From assembly GCA_013397935.1 (NCBI GenBank), contig VZRN01004254.1:2241846-2305845 (forward strand): a stretch of DNA of 64,000 nt, in the 5' to 3' direction. The DNA is from Dasyornis broadbenti. Its lineage: Eukaryota > Chordata > Aves > Passeriformes > Dasyornithidae. How positions within the stretch are numbered: position 1 is the stretch's first letter; every line of letters begins with the position of its first letter. The notes beneath the pieces are model-generated. The model did not search any database, had not been told where the DNA came from, and saw only the letters and a list, made by a program, of their open reading frames with translations. The translations under genes and the position numbers were made by a program. Positions 23,301 to 35,254 of the stretch are shown piece after piece.

Positions 23301-26300
23301 CCTCAACTGTACTGTGGTTCTGTAAAAGGAGAGAAAATTTCAGTCTCCAATGATGCTTAACCTACAAATTTCTAATTGTTGAAAGTTTGTCAGTATACAT
23401 TGATTTATTTTGCTAGATCTCATGCTCTCTGTGTCTCATGTCATTCTAGTTCTTTCAACTTGCCTGACAGTTATCACAAGATGTGAAGACATTTTGCCTC
23501 ACTAGATATAAAAAAATTATAGGCGTAATATGGTCAGCATAATATAACTCTTGTATAAAAAGGAGTCTCACATTAGAGAGGATCAGTTTAATGATCTCTA
23601 TTTATCTCACACTGTACTGAAGTTTTGAAAAGTTGGAAAGGTTCATTTTTAAAAAGCTGGAGCTATTTTCCTTCATAATGAAATTTAAGAATACCAACTT
23701 GTGACCCACACCTTCCTTGCTTACATGAGGAACCAAACGACCCCATATGTAGTGACAAAATAAAGGATCCAAACATAAAATGAGAGAGAGGAATAAGTCC
23801 TGCTGTGGAATCAAACCTTTCTACTAGATTCAAAAGGCAAGCTGCCTTGAGGCAGGTTCAGTCTGATAACACACCTATCTTTCAGCATTACTTTCAGGAT
23901 TACTTTGCTGATTCAGCATATGGCTCTTTTCTCTCTGGTAAAATAAGAAATAAATTCTCTATCAAGCTTTGGAAACCTTGGCTTTTCTAGAAACGGAAGC
24001 CTTTAAATGAGGAGTGCATTTTAACTGTTTAGTGTAGTTAAAGAATTAAGACCATTTAGGTCCTCATGACCTAGTCAAATTCCAACTTAGATAATTAATT
24101 TCTGCCTCTAGCGCTCTCAGTTCTACTGGTAAATTTATTTTCCACTTTCCAATCTTCATTATGATGTTATACAATTACTACATAATCTTATCACAGAGCT
24201 TTGGTTTTAACACAGGAAGATTCAGCTTTAAGGGTGGAAATTAATAGCCATTCTGTGCCGTAGATGTATCACCTTAGAATTGCTCTGGGGCCAAAACATA
24301 CTCCACACTTGTGAGTTTCAATTGGTTTTCCACAAGGAGTTGCACAGGTCTCCATGACAAGTGGCAGACATACATACCTATTCAGACAGTTTGTCTATCC
24401 TTAAACTTTTAAAATTCCCCTTTGACATTTACCTAACAGACAAACAGACAAGTGTGCATGCACACACATTCACACACACAGACATACACACACACGCACA
24501 TGCACAAACGTTGTTTTTCCCTTTAAGGCTGCCTGAAACCTCACTCTGTATTTTCCCTTCTGATTTTTTTTCAGTTTGTATTTTCCAAATTGAATTTGTC
24601 TGATGACTCTCTGTGAAAAATAAACACAAAAGGGGTCCTTTTTTTAGCCCTTCATGGTTTGTGGAGCAAAATAACAATTTGGTTTCTAAGAAATGGTCAA
24701 GATGTAGGTTTATGGCTTGTTCAGTGGAGATAGTCTATTCATATATCAAAGCAGAAAATGCAAATGAAGGCAACAGGATTCTCTTCAACCTGTAATAAAC
24801 CAAATTTAGTAATTTTTACTGCATTTTCCACTCACAACCAATTTTCTTCAAAGGAGGAGATTTTCTGTGTCATTTTTATGTTAACTACTCTAATTATTTC
24901 CCTGAAAACCTATAGGTCTTATCACTTGCAAAACTTCACTTGGAAAATTGTCATTTGAAGCTTTATTGCTACCTAGAAGCAGATATAAAAATTGCCCAGA
25001 GAACGCTGGCTCAAAATGGTGGCCTAGCTTATGGTGGGATGTGACTGCTTTTCATATCACATCACAAGTCCCTAAAACTGAAGAATGCCAGCATGACTCA
25101 GATGGTCTTTTTATTTGTAAAATTCCTGGTTCAGCTTTACTTCCTCGCTGATCATCTGTCTGGGCGTGCAGATGTTGATAACTGCCAAGCAAGTGACCAG
25201 CTATGGCGTTGATGGCATAACTGGGCACTTTCCAACCAACCCTCAGGAGATCCTTCAGCGATGCATTTAGTAAAAATACAGGAGTAATTCTCTTCACAGT
25301 TTCTCTACAGCAACATGATTTGTTTGGAAAGAAGCATTTCCTCTCCCTCTCATTTTTAGCAGAGTGAGTCAGGATTGACTCTGTTGCAATCAGTGACTCT
25401 GCTGCTCAATAAAGCTGGTTTACTATTTTCCATTGTTGGTAAATTGTCAAATTTGTATCCAGCTCTGATAATTTTAAATAACCTTCCTTTTGAATAGTTC
25501 TCAGGGTTGAATTTTGATTACCTTTAACCATAGATTTCGTATTTCAGGATTCCCTACATTCATAATCTTATTCTTATTGTTACGACAATTTTAGGTTAAA
25601 CTTAGGCAGATCCTGCTGTCATTATTTTTCCTTCAAAATTATTGAACACTTGATTGGAATATTTTTTTTTTCAAAATATAATTCAATTACTATGAAATTA
25701 AAATTTTCCACATGAATCTTGCTTATACTTTTTTGTATGGAAATTTTCTAAAAAATATGTAGAATTCAATGACATTTTAACACTTTAATTTTTTTTACAA
25801 ACTATATTTAATTTTGATTTAGTCTGAATTTAATATTTATTGACATAAACATTCCCTTCTGTGTTGCATTGAGCCCTCTTTCGCTTCTGCAGCCAGCTTT
25901 TCCATGGCTACATCTTCCATGCAGAAATGCGGTTTCCCTTCTGGTTTAAGAATTTGTTTATGGTGGTTAGAGGGTATGGCTGAATCTGTAACACTAAATT
26001 ACATATGAAACACAATGACATGAATGATCTTTAGCTGACTTAAAATGAAACTTTCCACCATTTTTCCAAATACTTCTCTTTCTGATCTTTGTGCCTGAGA
26101 AAACATTCAATTATGTGGAAAATAAATGTTTTATCACTCATTATTTCTTTTGGCAAAAATTGTAAATTGCAACTTTTGATTTGATTTTGGATGCATTATC
26201 ACATAAACCACACAGACACAATGGAGAATTCTCCTAAGCTACACAAAAGGAATGTGCATTCCTCTGTATTTCCCAGGCTAATAATTGTTTCCTTGTTGGT

Positions 26301-27110
26301 TTAAAATGCTTAAATAACATATCAGTGTCCTTGTTTAGTACATTTGACTGCTGGAAATGATGATTTTTTTGGACAACACAGTTGTATAACAAATTAAAAT
26401 AAGTCGTCTGTGTACACATTAAGTCTGAATGCTTCAATGACTAGTAGGTCAGTGAGTCAACTATCATGACTGTGTTTGACCATAAAAGGAAGCTCAGAAA
26501 ATTTTAAGTCTGGGGAAAGTTGAACTTGACAGATATGGAGATGCTGTTTACAAAGACAGATGCACTAGTCTCACTAAATATGAGTATTGTGTATTGAATA
26601 TGAAAAAAGAGACACTTTATACTTGCTATAACAATAATGAATATTGTAAAGTGTGTGCTAAGTGAAGAAAATAATCTTAATGGGAAAGTAGGATTCATCT
26701 TTTGAAGAAGTAAAAGAACTACTGTCATTAGCAATTTTGACAGGCCTCAGAGCGAATTTATCTTTAAATTTTTATATTATTAATTCACATGTGGCACCGG
26801 AGCCTGTGCTTTCCCATCAAATTTGCTTATTATAAAGGAAAGACCTACCACATCTGTCGCAAAACCATTAATGAATGCTGAATACGTTTATTCTACTATT
26901 AATAAAAAATTCTCAAATGACAATTTGGATTATAAACTCTTCATGTTTACCCTGCTTGCAGATAATTTTACTGTTAAATGGGGGATGGAGAGCAGGATTT
27001 TTACACATAAAATATAGTTGCCTAAGTTAAAAACAATGTTCTTTATGTACCCTTTATAATCACCAGAGACAAACACAATGTAAGTGCTCTGAATTGTATT
27101 TTGGACAATG
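23301..27110. other. Unique AT-rich DNA without a recognisable gene
   Basis: No gene is supported; open frames are 82 codons or fewer, several of them reading through the CA repeat at 24459-24507. The part from 25600 to 26200 is especially A/T-rich. Confidence 0.6.
24459..24507. repeat. (CA)n microsatellite, interrupted
   Basis: CACACA runs broken by TT, GA and GT interruptions. It is a simple repeat likely to be length-polymorphic. Confidence 0.85.
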
Positions 27111-27264
27111 CTTACTGTATGTATATGTGTGTCTGCCTTGGTATCTATACAATACATTTTGATATAATTTTATACACACAAAATGTATTATTGTACATAT
27201 AGGATTGGTATACACACATATTAGAATGTATGTATCAATACATATATAATATATGTATATACAC
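27111..27264. repeat. Palindrome-rich AT/CA low-complexity zone
   Basis: The zone mixes TATG, CACA and TATA runs and includes two inverted repeats. AATACATTTTG at 27151-27161 pairs with CAAAATGTATT at 27179-27189 (11 bp, 17-base loop). ATACATATAT at 27238-27247 pairs with ATATATGTAT at 27249-27258 around a single A. Confidence 0.8.
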
Positions 27265-27710
27265 AGATTTGGGCTTGGATAATTCCTACCTGTATGTAGC
27301 ATGGCAATTTAATAACTTGGTCACCTGATGTTACAAGTCCTAGACAATTTCATTGTTGTCACTGAGACAAACTTTAATTAAGATGGACATTTTTAGGAAA
27401 ACATCTAGGCATAAGTCTTTGGTTTATATCTAGTGCTGTTTTGAGTCCAGACAAAGAGCTTTTGAGGCTTTAGCTTTCCTACTGCCTTGTACCAGTAGAG
27501 GTGAATGTGAAATATGGAATGTTTTTATGGTGAAGTCACAGAGAAATACAAACCAGGCTCAAGGCAACCACCAGTTCATCTGCAGAAAGGTCAGCCAGTA
27601 TCTGGGTCATTCCTTACTGTCTAACTAGTTCTTAAAAGAACGTCAACAGTGAAACTCCTCAAGTCCTCCATCGAGTTCCTTATTACCTTTGTTGCAGTAA
27701 CGATTTCTCT

Positions 27711-27750
27711 AGGAGCAATACCTTCTTTATAGGAGCAACACCTTCTTTAT
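27711..27750. repeat. Two-copy 20-bp tandem duplication
   Basis: AGGAGCAATACCTTCTTTAT is followed directly by a copy differing at one position (T to C). Confidence 0.95.
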
Positions 27751-28481
27751 TCAGCTTGTGCTCTCTTTTAAATCTAGATTATTTTCAGAAATGATCTCTA
27801 AGTGGTTGTTCCCATGTTCTTTATTGTGCAACTGATTTTAATTTCCCACTTTCTGATTGATTTTCAGAACTATTTCTTGAGTGTATCAAGAATTGTCCTT
27901 TGGCATTCTAATCTTGTCCTCCAGTAGGCTTATTGTCCTCATCTGATGTTGTTTTAAAATTTAAAAGTTTAACAAGACCATTTTCTGTTACATCATGCAC
28001 TTCATTAGAGAAAATATTGGATAGAAGTGGATGCAGTTTGATTCTGCAGAGCCCTATCTGATTAACTTTCTTTTATTTTCAGAGAGAATTGATAAATAAC
28101 TACTTCTTGCATATGATTGTCTAACCTGTTTTGCACAGATTTCAGAGGATTTGTTAAAGCTGTTTTCCTGGTTTGTCAAGGTGGTATCAAAGCCCTATCG
28201 ATGTCAACAAGCCCCAAGAAATCTTCTATTTGTTTCCCATCAGCAAGATCTGGTGAAGAAGAAAATTCTATTATTTGATATCATTATTCATGACAAATCC
28301 ATCCTAGTTCTTATTTATATATTTGTTATTTTCCAAGTTTACCGATAGTTACCCTTTGCTTCAGATTTTTGCAGGGAAAAGAATTGAAATGTGATTAATC
28401 TGAAATTCTCGTGTTACTCTGCTTTCCATGCTACAGGGAAATATTTCCTTTCTTTATTTGCAACTGCATTTGGGTTTTACA

Positions 28482-28519
28482 TTTGTTTGTTTGATTAGAT
28501 TTGTTTGTTTGTTTGTTTG
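28482..28519. repeat. (TTTG)n simple repeat, interrupted
   Basis: Two TTTG runs are separated by a short ATTAGA interruption. It is the complement-strand equivalent of the CAAA repeats elsewhere in the window. Confidence 0.85.
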
Positions 28520-29742
28520 AAGTTCATTCTTCCTCCAGCAGTTCTCACATCCCAGTGATTCTACAGTGGGGAGCGGGGCTGGCTGGAGGGGCATCCAGGA
28601 GCAGCATCAAGTCCTTTTTCCCTGTGGGAAGGGAATGCACTCAGATATTTGACAGACCCTAAATATCCCAATAATCTCTAAATTCATCTTCCCTGTTCTC
28701 ATTGCAGATCTTGCTGATTTTTGTCTCCTACCAGCTGCACTATCCTCTAGTCATAAACTGACATTTTTAGGGAAGGTTGTCTCAAAAAAGACTGTGACAT
28801 TTTGTTCTTTTCAATACCACCTGCAATTAACTTCCTTGTTTCAGAGAGGGAGTAGGCCAACACTTGTTTCAGACTTCTTAGCTTATACTATTAATGCACT
28901 TCTAAAGCAGTTCTTGTTATTCCTGGTGTGGCATGCTAAATGCCTCTATTTCTAAATTTGGCCTTTTTGATTTTGTCTCTGCCAGTGTGAAATATTCCTT
29001 TACAATCCTCTCAACAATGTGATCTGATGTCTACTGTTTGCTCCCATCTTGTGCAGAGGTCAGTGAAGGATTTGCAGCTGAAACAAGATGAACACCTATT
29101 GTGTTTCTCCATCTTTTCCTGTGCTGTGACATGTGTTTATGTGATTAGCATGGCTTTTTAAGTACTAGCCTTCCTTAACAATTTTATTCCTTTTAGAATT
29201 GCTTTTCAGAGCAACAGCTCTGCACAGCAATTACTTAATAAATAATTACAAAGATTATTGCTTACCCAAAAGGACCAATACCGACGCATGCTTTCATGGC
29301 ATTTTTTACTCATTAATTTTGACAGCTATAATTGCTAAGGGTAGATATTTTGAGAATGTGCAAAAATTAAATGTAGGAGACAAGTTCCAGAGAGACAGGC
29401 AGGCTGTCTTATGAATCATCATACACACTGTCATGCGCCTAACTGTGACCAGTTACTTTCAGCATCAGCGTTAACGAAATTAAGTAGGTTTCTTGTACAA
29501 ATGTTACCCATCAGCACAGGAAGGATAGATTCTAGCTTACACTGAAAACATATGTGAGCCCACAATATCTTTAAGGTAAGGATTTTACCGCTTCACTCCA
29601 ACCAAGCAGGATATGTACTTCTGTCCTTAGGTTAGGCTGCTTGTAAAGAATAACTTTCTTGAGCAAGTGGAGGACAATTTACTCAGCAGTTAATAATTTG
29701 CTTCTCTTATTTTTAAGTCGGCCAGAGATACTGGAACTTTTC

Positions 29743-29798
29743 AGGGGGATTTTTTGTGGGGGTTTTTTTGGTTTGTTTTTTTAATTTTAATTTTTTTT
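29743..29798. repeat. G/T-only low-complexity tract leading into the assembly gap
   Basis: From the GGGGG near 29744 to the gap the plus strand is almost entirely G and T apart from a few A in TTAATTTTAATT. It is the mirror-strand equivalent of the A/C-only tracts. The unknown bases probably extend this simple sequence. Confidence 0.75.
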
Positions 29799-29838
29799 NN
29801 NNNNNNNNNNNNNNNNNNNNNNNNNNNNNNNNNNNNNN
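29799..29838. other. Assembly gap (40 N)
   Basis: Forty consecutive N. The true length and content are unknown. Open frames spanning it (29741-29926 and 29754-29939) are meaningless. Confidence 0.99.
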
Positions 29839-32024
29839 TTCGTTTTAATATCATACTCCAAAACAGCACAAAACCAGTTTGGATCAGAAGAGGAACATAT
29901 AAAGACTGTTCACAAAGAAACTGCACTTTGCCTTCTTAAATGAGGTGGGATTTTGATTGTTGAAGAGGTTGCATTTTATTATTTTCTCTCTCACCCTTTT
30001 GAAAAAAAAATGCTGAAAATCTGTTTATTGTAAATGTAAGCACTTGCTGGAGTCTGAAGTTCTCAGATCACCTGATAGTCTTCAGAAAAATAATAAAATA
30101 AAGATGTCTGTTTTAGTTTGTGGACTTAGAAGAAGAAATAAAAGAATGAGAAACATGACATGTACTATGAGTCAAACATAAAAGGTGACTAAAGACAGGT
30201 GGGAAAGTAAAATTTCATATCACTTATGAATGTTAATGCCTCTTAATTAAGGAAGAGATAATGAAATGTCCTTAGTAGTATCACTAGAAAATTTATACTT
30301 GAAGTGGATATAGTCACTATTTATTCTCTATGAGGTACATGTTCATTCTTTGCATATAATGAGGACCAAATTTCTTAGGCCTACCTAAAAATAAATGCAT
30401 TTTTAAAATTCTTTTGTTAGAAACATGTTTAGTTCTAAATAGGAACAGATATGAGCACATTTGAAAGATATCTTTACAGACTGACCATGCTTAATGGAAT
30501 CCTAGCTTACTTATGGACTTGGAACATCTACGAGACTTATTTATTTAATTGTTGCATCTCACAACACAAATCCAGCTCAGAGCACACACTAAGATTGCAA
30601 CATGTCGAGTTAGTTGTGTTCAGCTGAGGTAAAAAGTCAAAGATCAATTGTCAACACCTTGGTAAATTAAATTAAGCCAGAGGAATTGTATTTTGATGAT
30701 CTGAACAGAAATCTAAGCCACCTTTTGGCTCACTGAGTACACAAGGTGCTTTAAATATCCTGACTTGATTCCCTATTGCAGCCTCCATCTGTTCTCTCAT
30801 ACTCTGAGCCACATCCACTCCATGCCTTCCTTTCCAGGTGAAGAACATGTTGAAATAGAGAAATCTTTGTAAATAAGAGTTGATAATGTGAAGTAAACTG
30901 CACTTTTGGGACTGAATTAAGATTGTCTTGGTAAGATTTTCTGTATTTTGGGCTGCGTCTATGTCCACTTTTAATTTACTCAGTCATCTTCTTTATGACT
31001 TTTATTTGCCACTGTGGAAGGAAAACATGAATTTTCATGCTGGTTGTTCATGACTCATGAGTGTGTTCTACTTTCTGGGGGATGTCTCCTTTCAGTTCCC
31101 CCGTTCTGAAAAGCAGAATGAGAAATCCTTAGAGTTGACAGTCTTTGTGTAGAAGAAAAGATGCATCTGTGTCTACTAAAATAATATTCCTAGAGTTATC
31201 AAATATGAACAGCATGTCACTGCTGTATCGAAATGTCAAACCATGGTGTTTGGAAGATAGGGAGAATCCAGTCATCAGTTATGACTGTCGTACAGATCTT
31301 CATCTCTGGCCTACATTAAAATTTAGTTGGTTTAGGGCTGAGCCTACTTTTCAAAAGGTTGAGCCTTTCTCCTGGTGAAATTAGCACCTGCACTCATATG
31401 TCACACATAACTGCGAGCACAAATATTAACTGCAACATTCACTCATGTGACTTGTCTTCACAGAACTATGGCAATGACAGCATCAACCAGCATCCATTTA
31501 TTTCTGCGTGGAAATCAGTGCTAGAGCGGAATTTAGGTCATGTGTCCCCATATAATCCCATAAATTTTTAGGCATCAGCCTTTTCATTTTGCTGTATATC
31601 TTAATCAGGTTTTCTGCATAAACGGCACAAGAATTATGTATCGTAATTTTACTACGCAGTAATACTGAAGATTTATAGTTTATGAGCTTACTTTTATCTC
31701 CTTCCTCACAACTCACAGTTACGTATATAAAAGCACATAATAGCAGCAATTTTCTGTGCTTTTTAATTTTGCAGGCCCTTAAAATAAAATTTGAGAATAA
31801 TGGTATTGTTTATGCATCTGTAAGTTTTTCCTAGATGAGGCAGAAAAGCTTGAGATTTCTATTGAAAGCAGAAAATAACCATCATGAGGAATTTCAGAAA
31901 ATTTATCCTTTCTAATGGAAAATTCATTCAGCTTTAGATGATTATTTTTATTTAACAGTTACTTTGGGACCATTTACATAATAACATCTTTCATTAAACT
32001 TGAAAAACCTAAACATGTTTTCTT
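29839..32024. other. Unique AT-rich DNA without a recognisable gene
   Basis: No gene is supported. The longest frame is 98 codons on the minus strand (30672-30968), with no recognisable motif. No repeats are seen. Confidence 0.6.
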
Positions 32025-32085
32025 ACTGCTGTTGGAGGTTGGGAATTTTTTCCATCCTGTGGCTAGAGATACCTTAACGAGCCTT

Positions 32086-32129
32086 AACGACTGGGTACTT
32101 AAGAGATAACGACTGAGTACCTAAGGGAC
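32086..32129 (+). repeat. 22-bp direct repeats in LTR U3
   Basis: AACGACTGGGTACTTAAGAG at 32086 recurs at 32108 as AACGACTGAGTACCTAAGGG, with a shorter AACGA start at 32076 and a CACTTAAGAGACTGA echo near 32138. Direct repeats in U3 commonly act as enhancers in retroviral LTRs; the role here is inferred. Confidence 0.75.
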
Positions 32130-32607
32130 AAAAACGCACTTAAGAGACTGAAAACATAGCCAGGTGTGGCAAGAGAAGAAAAAGGTGGCTGGCCGTGGGC
32201 AGAGACACTCTTGTTCCCGGGACTTGTTGGAGGAGACAGCTGCTGTTTCTTCTTTCCCTTCACTGCTGCCACGGGAGCTCAGCACTGCCTGGTTTTTCTT
32301 CCTTGCTGAAGTCTGTGCTACCCTTTTTTTTTGCCCACTCGAGTGGACAAGCTCTGCCGCCCAGTTTGCTGCCCTGAGATTCCCTGCTGCAGCTCCGCTC
32401 GCCGTGCAGCCGCCTTCCCCTCAGCTCCGTCCACCATCACTGAGGAGCTGAGCTTGCGCCACAGCGCCCCCTGCCGGCCGTGACCGTAACTGCACCAAAG
32501 GGGAGGGGCGGTGTCTGGCAGCCCAGAGAAAGCTGCCACCGGGTATCTGGTCTGTTTATTTGTTATTGCTACTGTTATTGTTGCTTGTTTTCCTCGTTAT
32601 AGATACG

Positions 32608-32613
32608 AGTAAA
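32608..32613 (+). promoter_or_regulatory. LTR polyadenylation signal AGTAAA
   Basis: An AGTAAA variant lies about 145 bases before the LTR 3' end, the usual spacing for the R region, and fixes the strand. Confidence 0.5.
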
Positions 32614-32762
32614 GAACTGTTATTCCTTTTCCCATATCTTTGCCTGAGAGCCTTTGATTTCGACCTTATAACAATTTGGAGGGAGGGGAGTCATATCCTC
32701 TATTCTAAGGCAGGTTTCCACCTTCCTTAGCAGACGCCTGTCTTCCAAACCAAGACAACTGC

Positions 32763-34873
32763 GAACCTAAAAGTAAGCAAGCAACAAATAAAACTATGGA
32801 ACAATATTCCTGTCCATTCATTTATTTCTTGTTTATATAGATAGTCATAACTTAACACTTGCTGGGAATACATTTGGAAATGTAAATTTTGGAGATGTGT
32901 TTGGGGGCAAAAATATCATTGGAAAATAAGATCTGAAAAATTAGTAATGAATGATCCATGGTACAAATGAGGACAGCTGCACTGAAATCCAAGAAAGTAC
33001 ATAAGTCAGAGGACCATCTTCATCTATTACAAAATAATAGAGCATCCTCTCTTGAGATAAAATAAGCACAGCTTCATTAACACAAAAAATATAAGTGTTT
33101 CCAGGTTTTTTCTTGTTTATTGAATACAGTTAATGACTGTGGAATATGAGTTCTAGACCATACTTTTATTTGCAGTAATATTCAGGATGTCCCTGAAACA
33201 ACTAAACACAAAAATACCTCTACTGTGAGGTACCTCTTCTAACGTAAGAATAGGTCTACCACTGGAATTACAAGAAAAGGTCATATTTTGATTTATGAGG
33301 TCTACCCTTTCTAATCTTGGAAGTACACAACCCCTGTCAAATTTCAGTAAGAAGGCAAAGTACTCCTTGTAATCAGTTTCACGCTGGGAGGAGGAGGAAG
33401 TAACAATCCCCTTATTACACAACTCTTGCTCGTTTAACTTAACTCCTTAACGTAATTACATTATGAAGGTCCTACATATGATACTTGAGTATTTCAGAGT
33501 CATGTATCTCATATGAAGGCCCAAGACGTTCACATAAGAACGTTTCATGTCTTAAAAAAACATTTCAGCTATCTGACAAGTACACGGCAATTATGCTCAT
33601 TGATTCATGCGAAGTCTACAGGAAAAGATTTCCAGGAACAAGACGCTATTACGGCTTGTGCTTTATTGCAGTATGAGCATCTCTTTGATAATGATTCACC
33701 CCACCTGTAGCTGCAGACCTGATCATCACAAAATGTGGAACTAGAACAGCAAATTTCTTAGTTTTCCCTCCAAGATAAGAAAGCTCACCAAACGTCCTTT
33801 CTCCCTTTACCAGCTATTTGCCTCCTTGTTTAAAAACATCTAGATGGTATTTAAGTCTCTCTATGTACTGTGACAGTAAAATATGAAATTAACAGTAAGT
33901 ATAAAAGTATTTAATAATGAATTTGTAATTAAATCAGATTTTGTATGTCAGCAATCGAATGGTTTGCTAAAGGACGGCTCTTTGAATTGATGCTTAGTGC
34001 TCATCTAAGGACAAAATAAGTTTTGCAATATAGTTAAATGCATAATCACAATATTATTAATATGTTAACCTTGTAAAAATATTTTAGTATTGCAGGCACC
34101 TAACAAGATAGCTATGGCAAGTTAATTAGATTTCAAGTGAGTTTCTAACCATGCTAATTCATATTTTATAAGAGTATTAATTAAAAACCAACATACTATA
34201 GCTTCACTGCACTATCTTGCTATATTTTATACCAGCTCTGACTTACAATTAAACAAAGCAAGTGTAAAGGACTAGAAAAGTGCCAGTAACAATTTTTTGC
34301 TAATATAGTAAAAATTATTCTGCAAATGGTTTATCTTTTATATGCTTACTACATTTCATGAAGATCTCTCTTTAGGAGTCAGCGTAACATAAGAATTTTC
34401 TATGCAAACTTAAATATGGGGTTGAAAATGCAAATGTGTATATTAGGGCTCTTTTATTGTTCTCTTGCTCTCTTTTCATTCACAGGAGAGAATTAAATTA
34501 TCAAAGGCAAGAGCTATAGAAAATAATGAAATAATGAACTCGTGGGTATTTTTCTATTAGGTCCATGGCACAAGTCACCAAATAAAACATTTTTTATTCT
34601 ATCAATTAATCTATCTTTTTAATCAATGATTAAATCACTTCTGATGCTGGGCTTAGCTCAGCAACAGTAAATGTTGTGCAGCTATTTTCATTCATCACCC
34701 TAGCACAGAAAAGCCTTGTTTATGGCTAGATGCTATACTTACTAATATTTTATCAGATTTTTAGGTGGTAAAGATTCAAGAAAGTAAGGAATTCATCACT
34801 AAAATAAAGAGCATATATTTTCTTTAGGAAAACTAGATGTCCATTTTGCTCCATGAAACTAAAAATCCTTTAA
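32763..34873. other. Unique AT-rich DNA without a recognisable gene
   Basis: Open frames are 89 codons or fewer (33153-33422 minus), none recognisable. The part at 33900-34740 has long blocks of balanced, non-repetitive A/T-rich words (TTAATTAGATT, CTAATTCATA, CTTAGCTCAGCAACAG) that read like conserved non-coding sequence. Confidence 0.55.
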
Positions 34874-35254
34874 TCTAGGTCAAGTAGGATCCTCATTCTG
34901 AATAACAGCATGAACCTGGAGAAATGCATAAGGTTGAGTGTCTTCTTTATCGAAATGATTAAAGGTTCAGGTAATTCTTCTGCTTATTATTCCGAACTCC
35001 AAAAAACCTGGCCTACACAGATTGTCATTTATTTTCCGGGTCAGAATTCAGGGTGTGCAAACCCAAGAGAGCAATGTTTCTCTTGCTGTCCTGGGTTCTG
35101 TCAGGACCATCCCACTTCCTTAAAAGATGCCAAACGTTTTTATAATTGCTTTTTCCTGAGACTTCCTCAACAGATATTCCTTCTTGACAAGACTTTCTGC
35201 AGATTCCAAGGTGAGATAGTGCAGCCTGTTTTTCAAATGTTGGCATTCCTTTGA
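34874..35254 (+). other. Longest plus-strand open frame in unique sequence; unrecognised
   Basis: The frame is open for about 127 codons, with an ATG at 34910 giving 114 residues. The middle is rich in cysteine (CANPREQCFSCCPGFCQ). It contains an acceptor-like GGGTCAG near 35037-35043 and a donor-like CCAAG|GTGAGA near 35207-35213, but no signal peptide, domain or known family is evident. With about 7% stop codons expected at this base composition, a frame of this length is expected about once by chance in the window. I lean to non-coding. Confidence 0.1.

Larger units (their letters stand above)
27265..29742. other. Unique DNA without a recognisable gene
   Basis: No gene is supported. It contains a 20-bp tandem duplication at 27711-27750 and an interrupted TTTG repeat at 28482-28519. 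Open frames are 71 codons or fewer. Confidence 0.6.
32025..32762 (+). mobile_element. Solo LTR of an endogenous retrovirus, with 5-bp target-site duplication
   Basis: The LTR runs from TGTTGGAGG at 32030 to CCAAGACA at 32757 (728 bp, TGT...ACA ends). It is flanked exactly by ACTGC at 32025-32029 and ACTGC at 32758-32762, which proves insertion and fixes both edges. No internal region is present, so this is the product of recombination between two LTRs. Orientation is given by AGTAAA at 32608-32613 and the R/U5 wording after it (TTATTCC, CCATATCTTTGCCTGAGAG), which resembles songbird ERVL-type LTRs; a 5-bp duplication agrees with that class. U3 holds 22-bp tandem repeats (32086-32129) and a GC-rich part (32340-32540) with GGGGAGGGGCGG. 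The open frames at 32164-32451 and on the minus strand are incidental. Confidence 0.88.

Noticed and set aside
29741..29939. Open frames across the N run
   Set aside because: They exist only because the gap contributes no stop codons.
32164..32539. Open frames of 60-95 codons on both strands in GC-rich sequence
   Set aside because: They lie inside the solo LTR at 32030-32757; the GC-rich U3/R composition simply has few stops.
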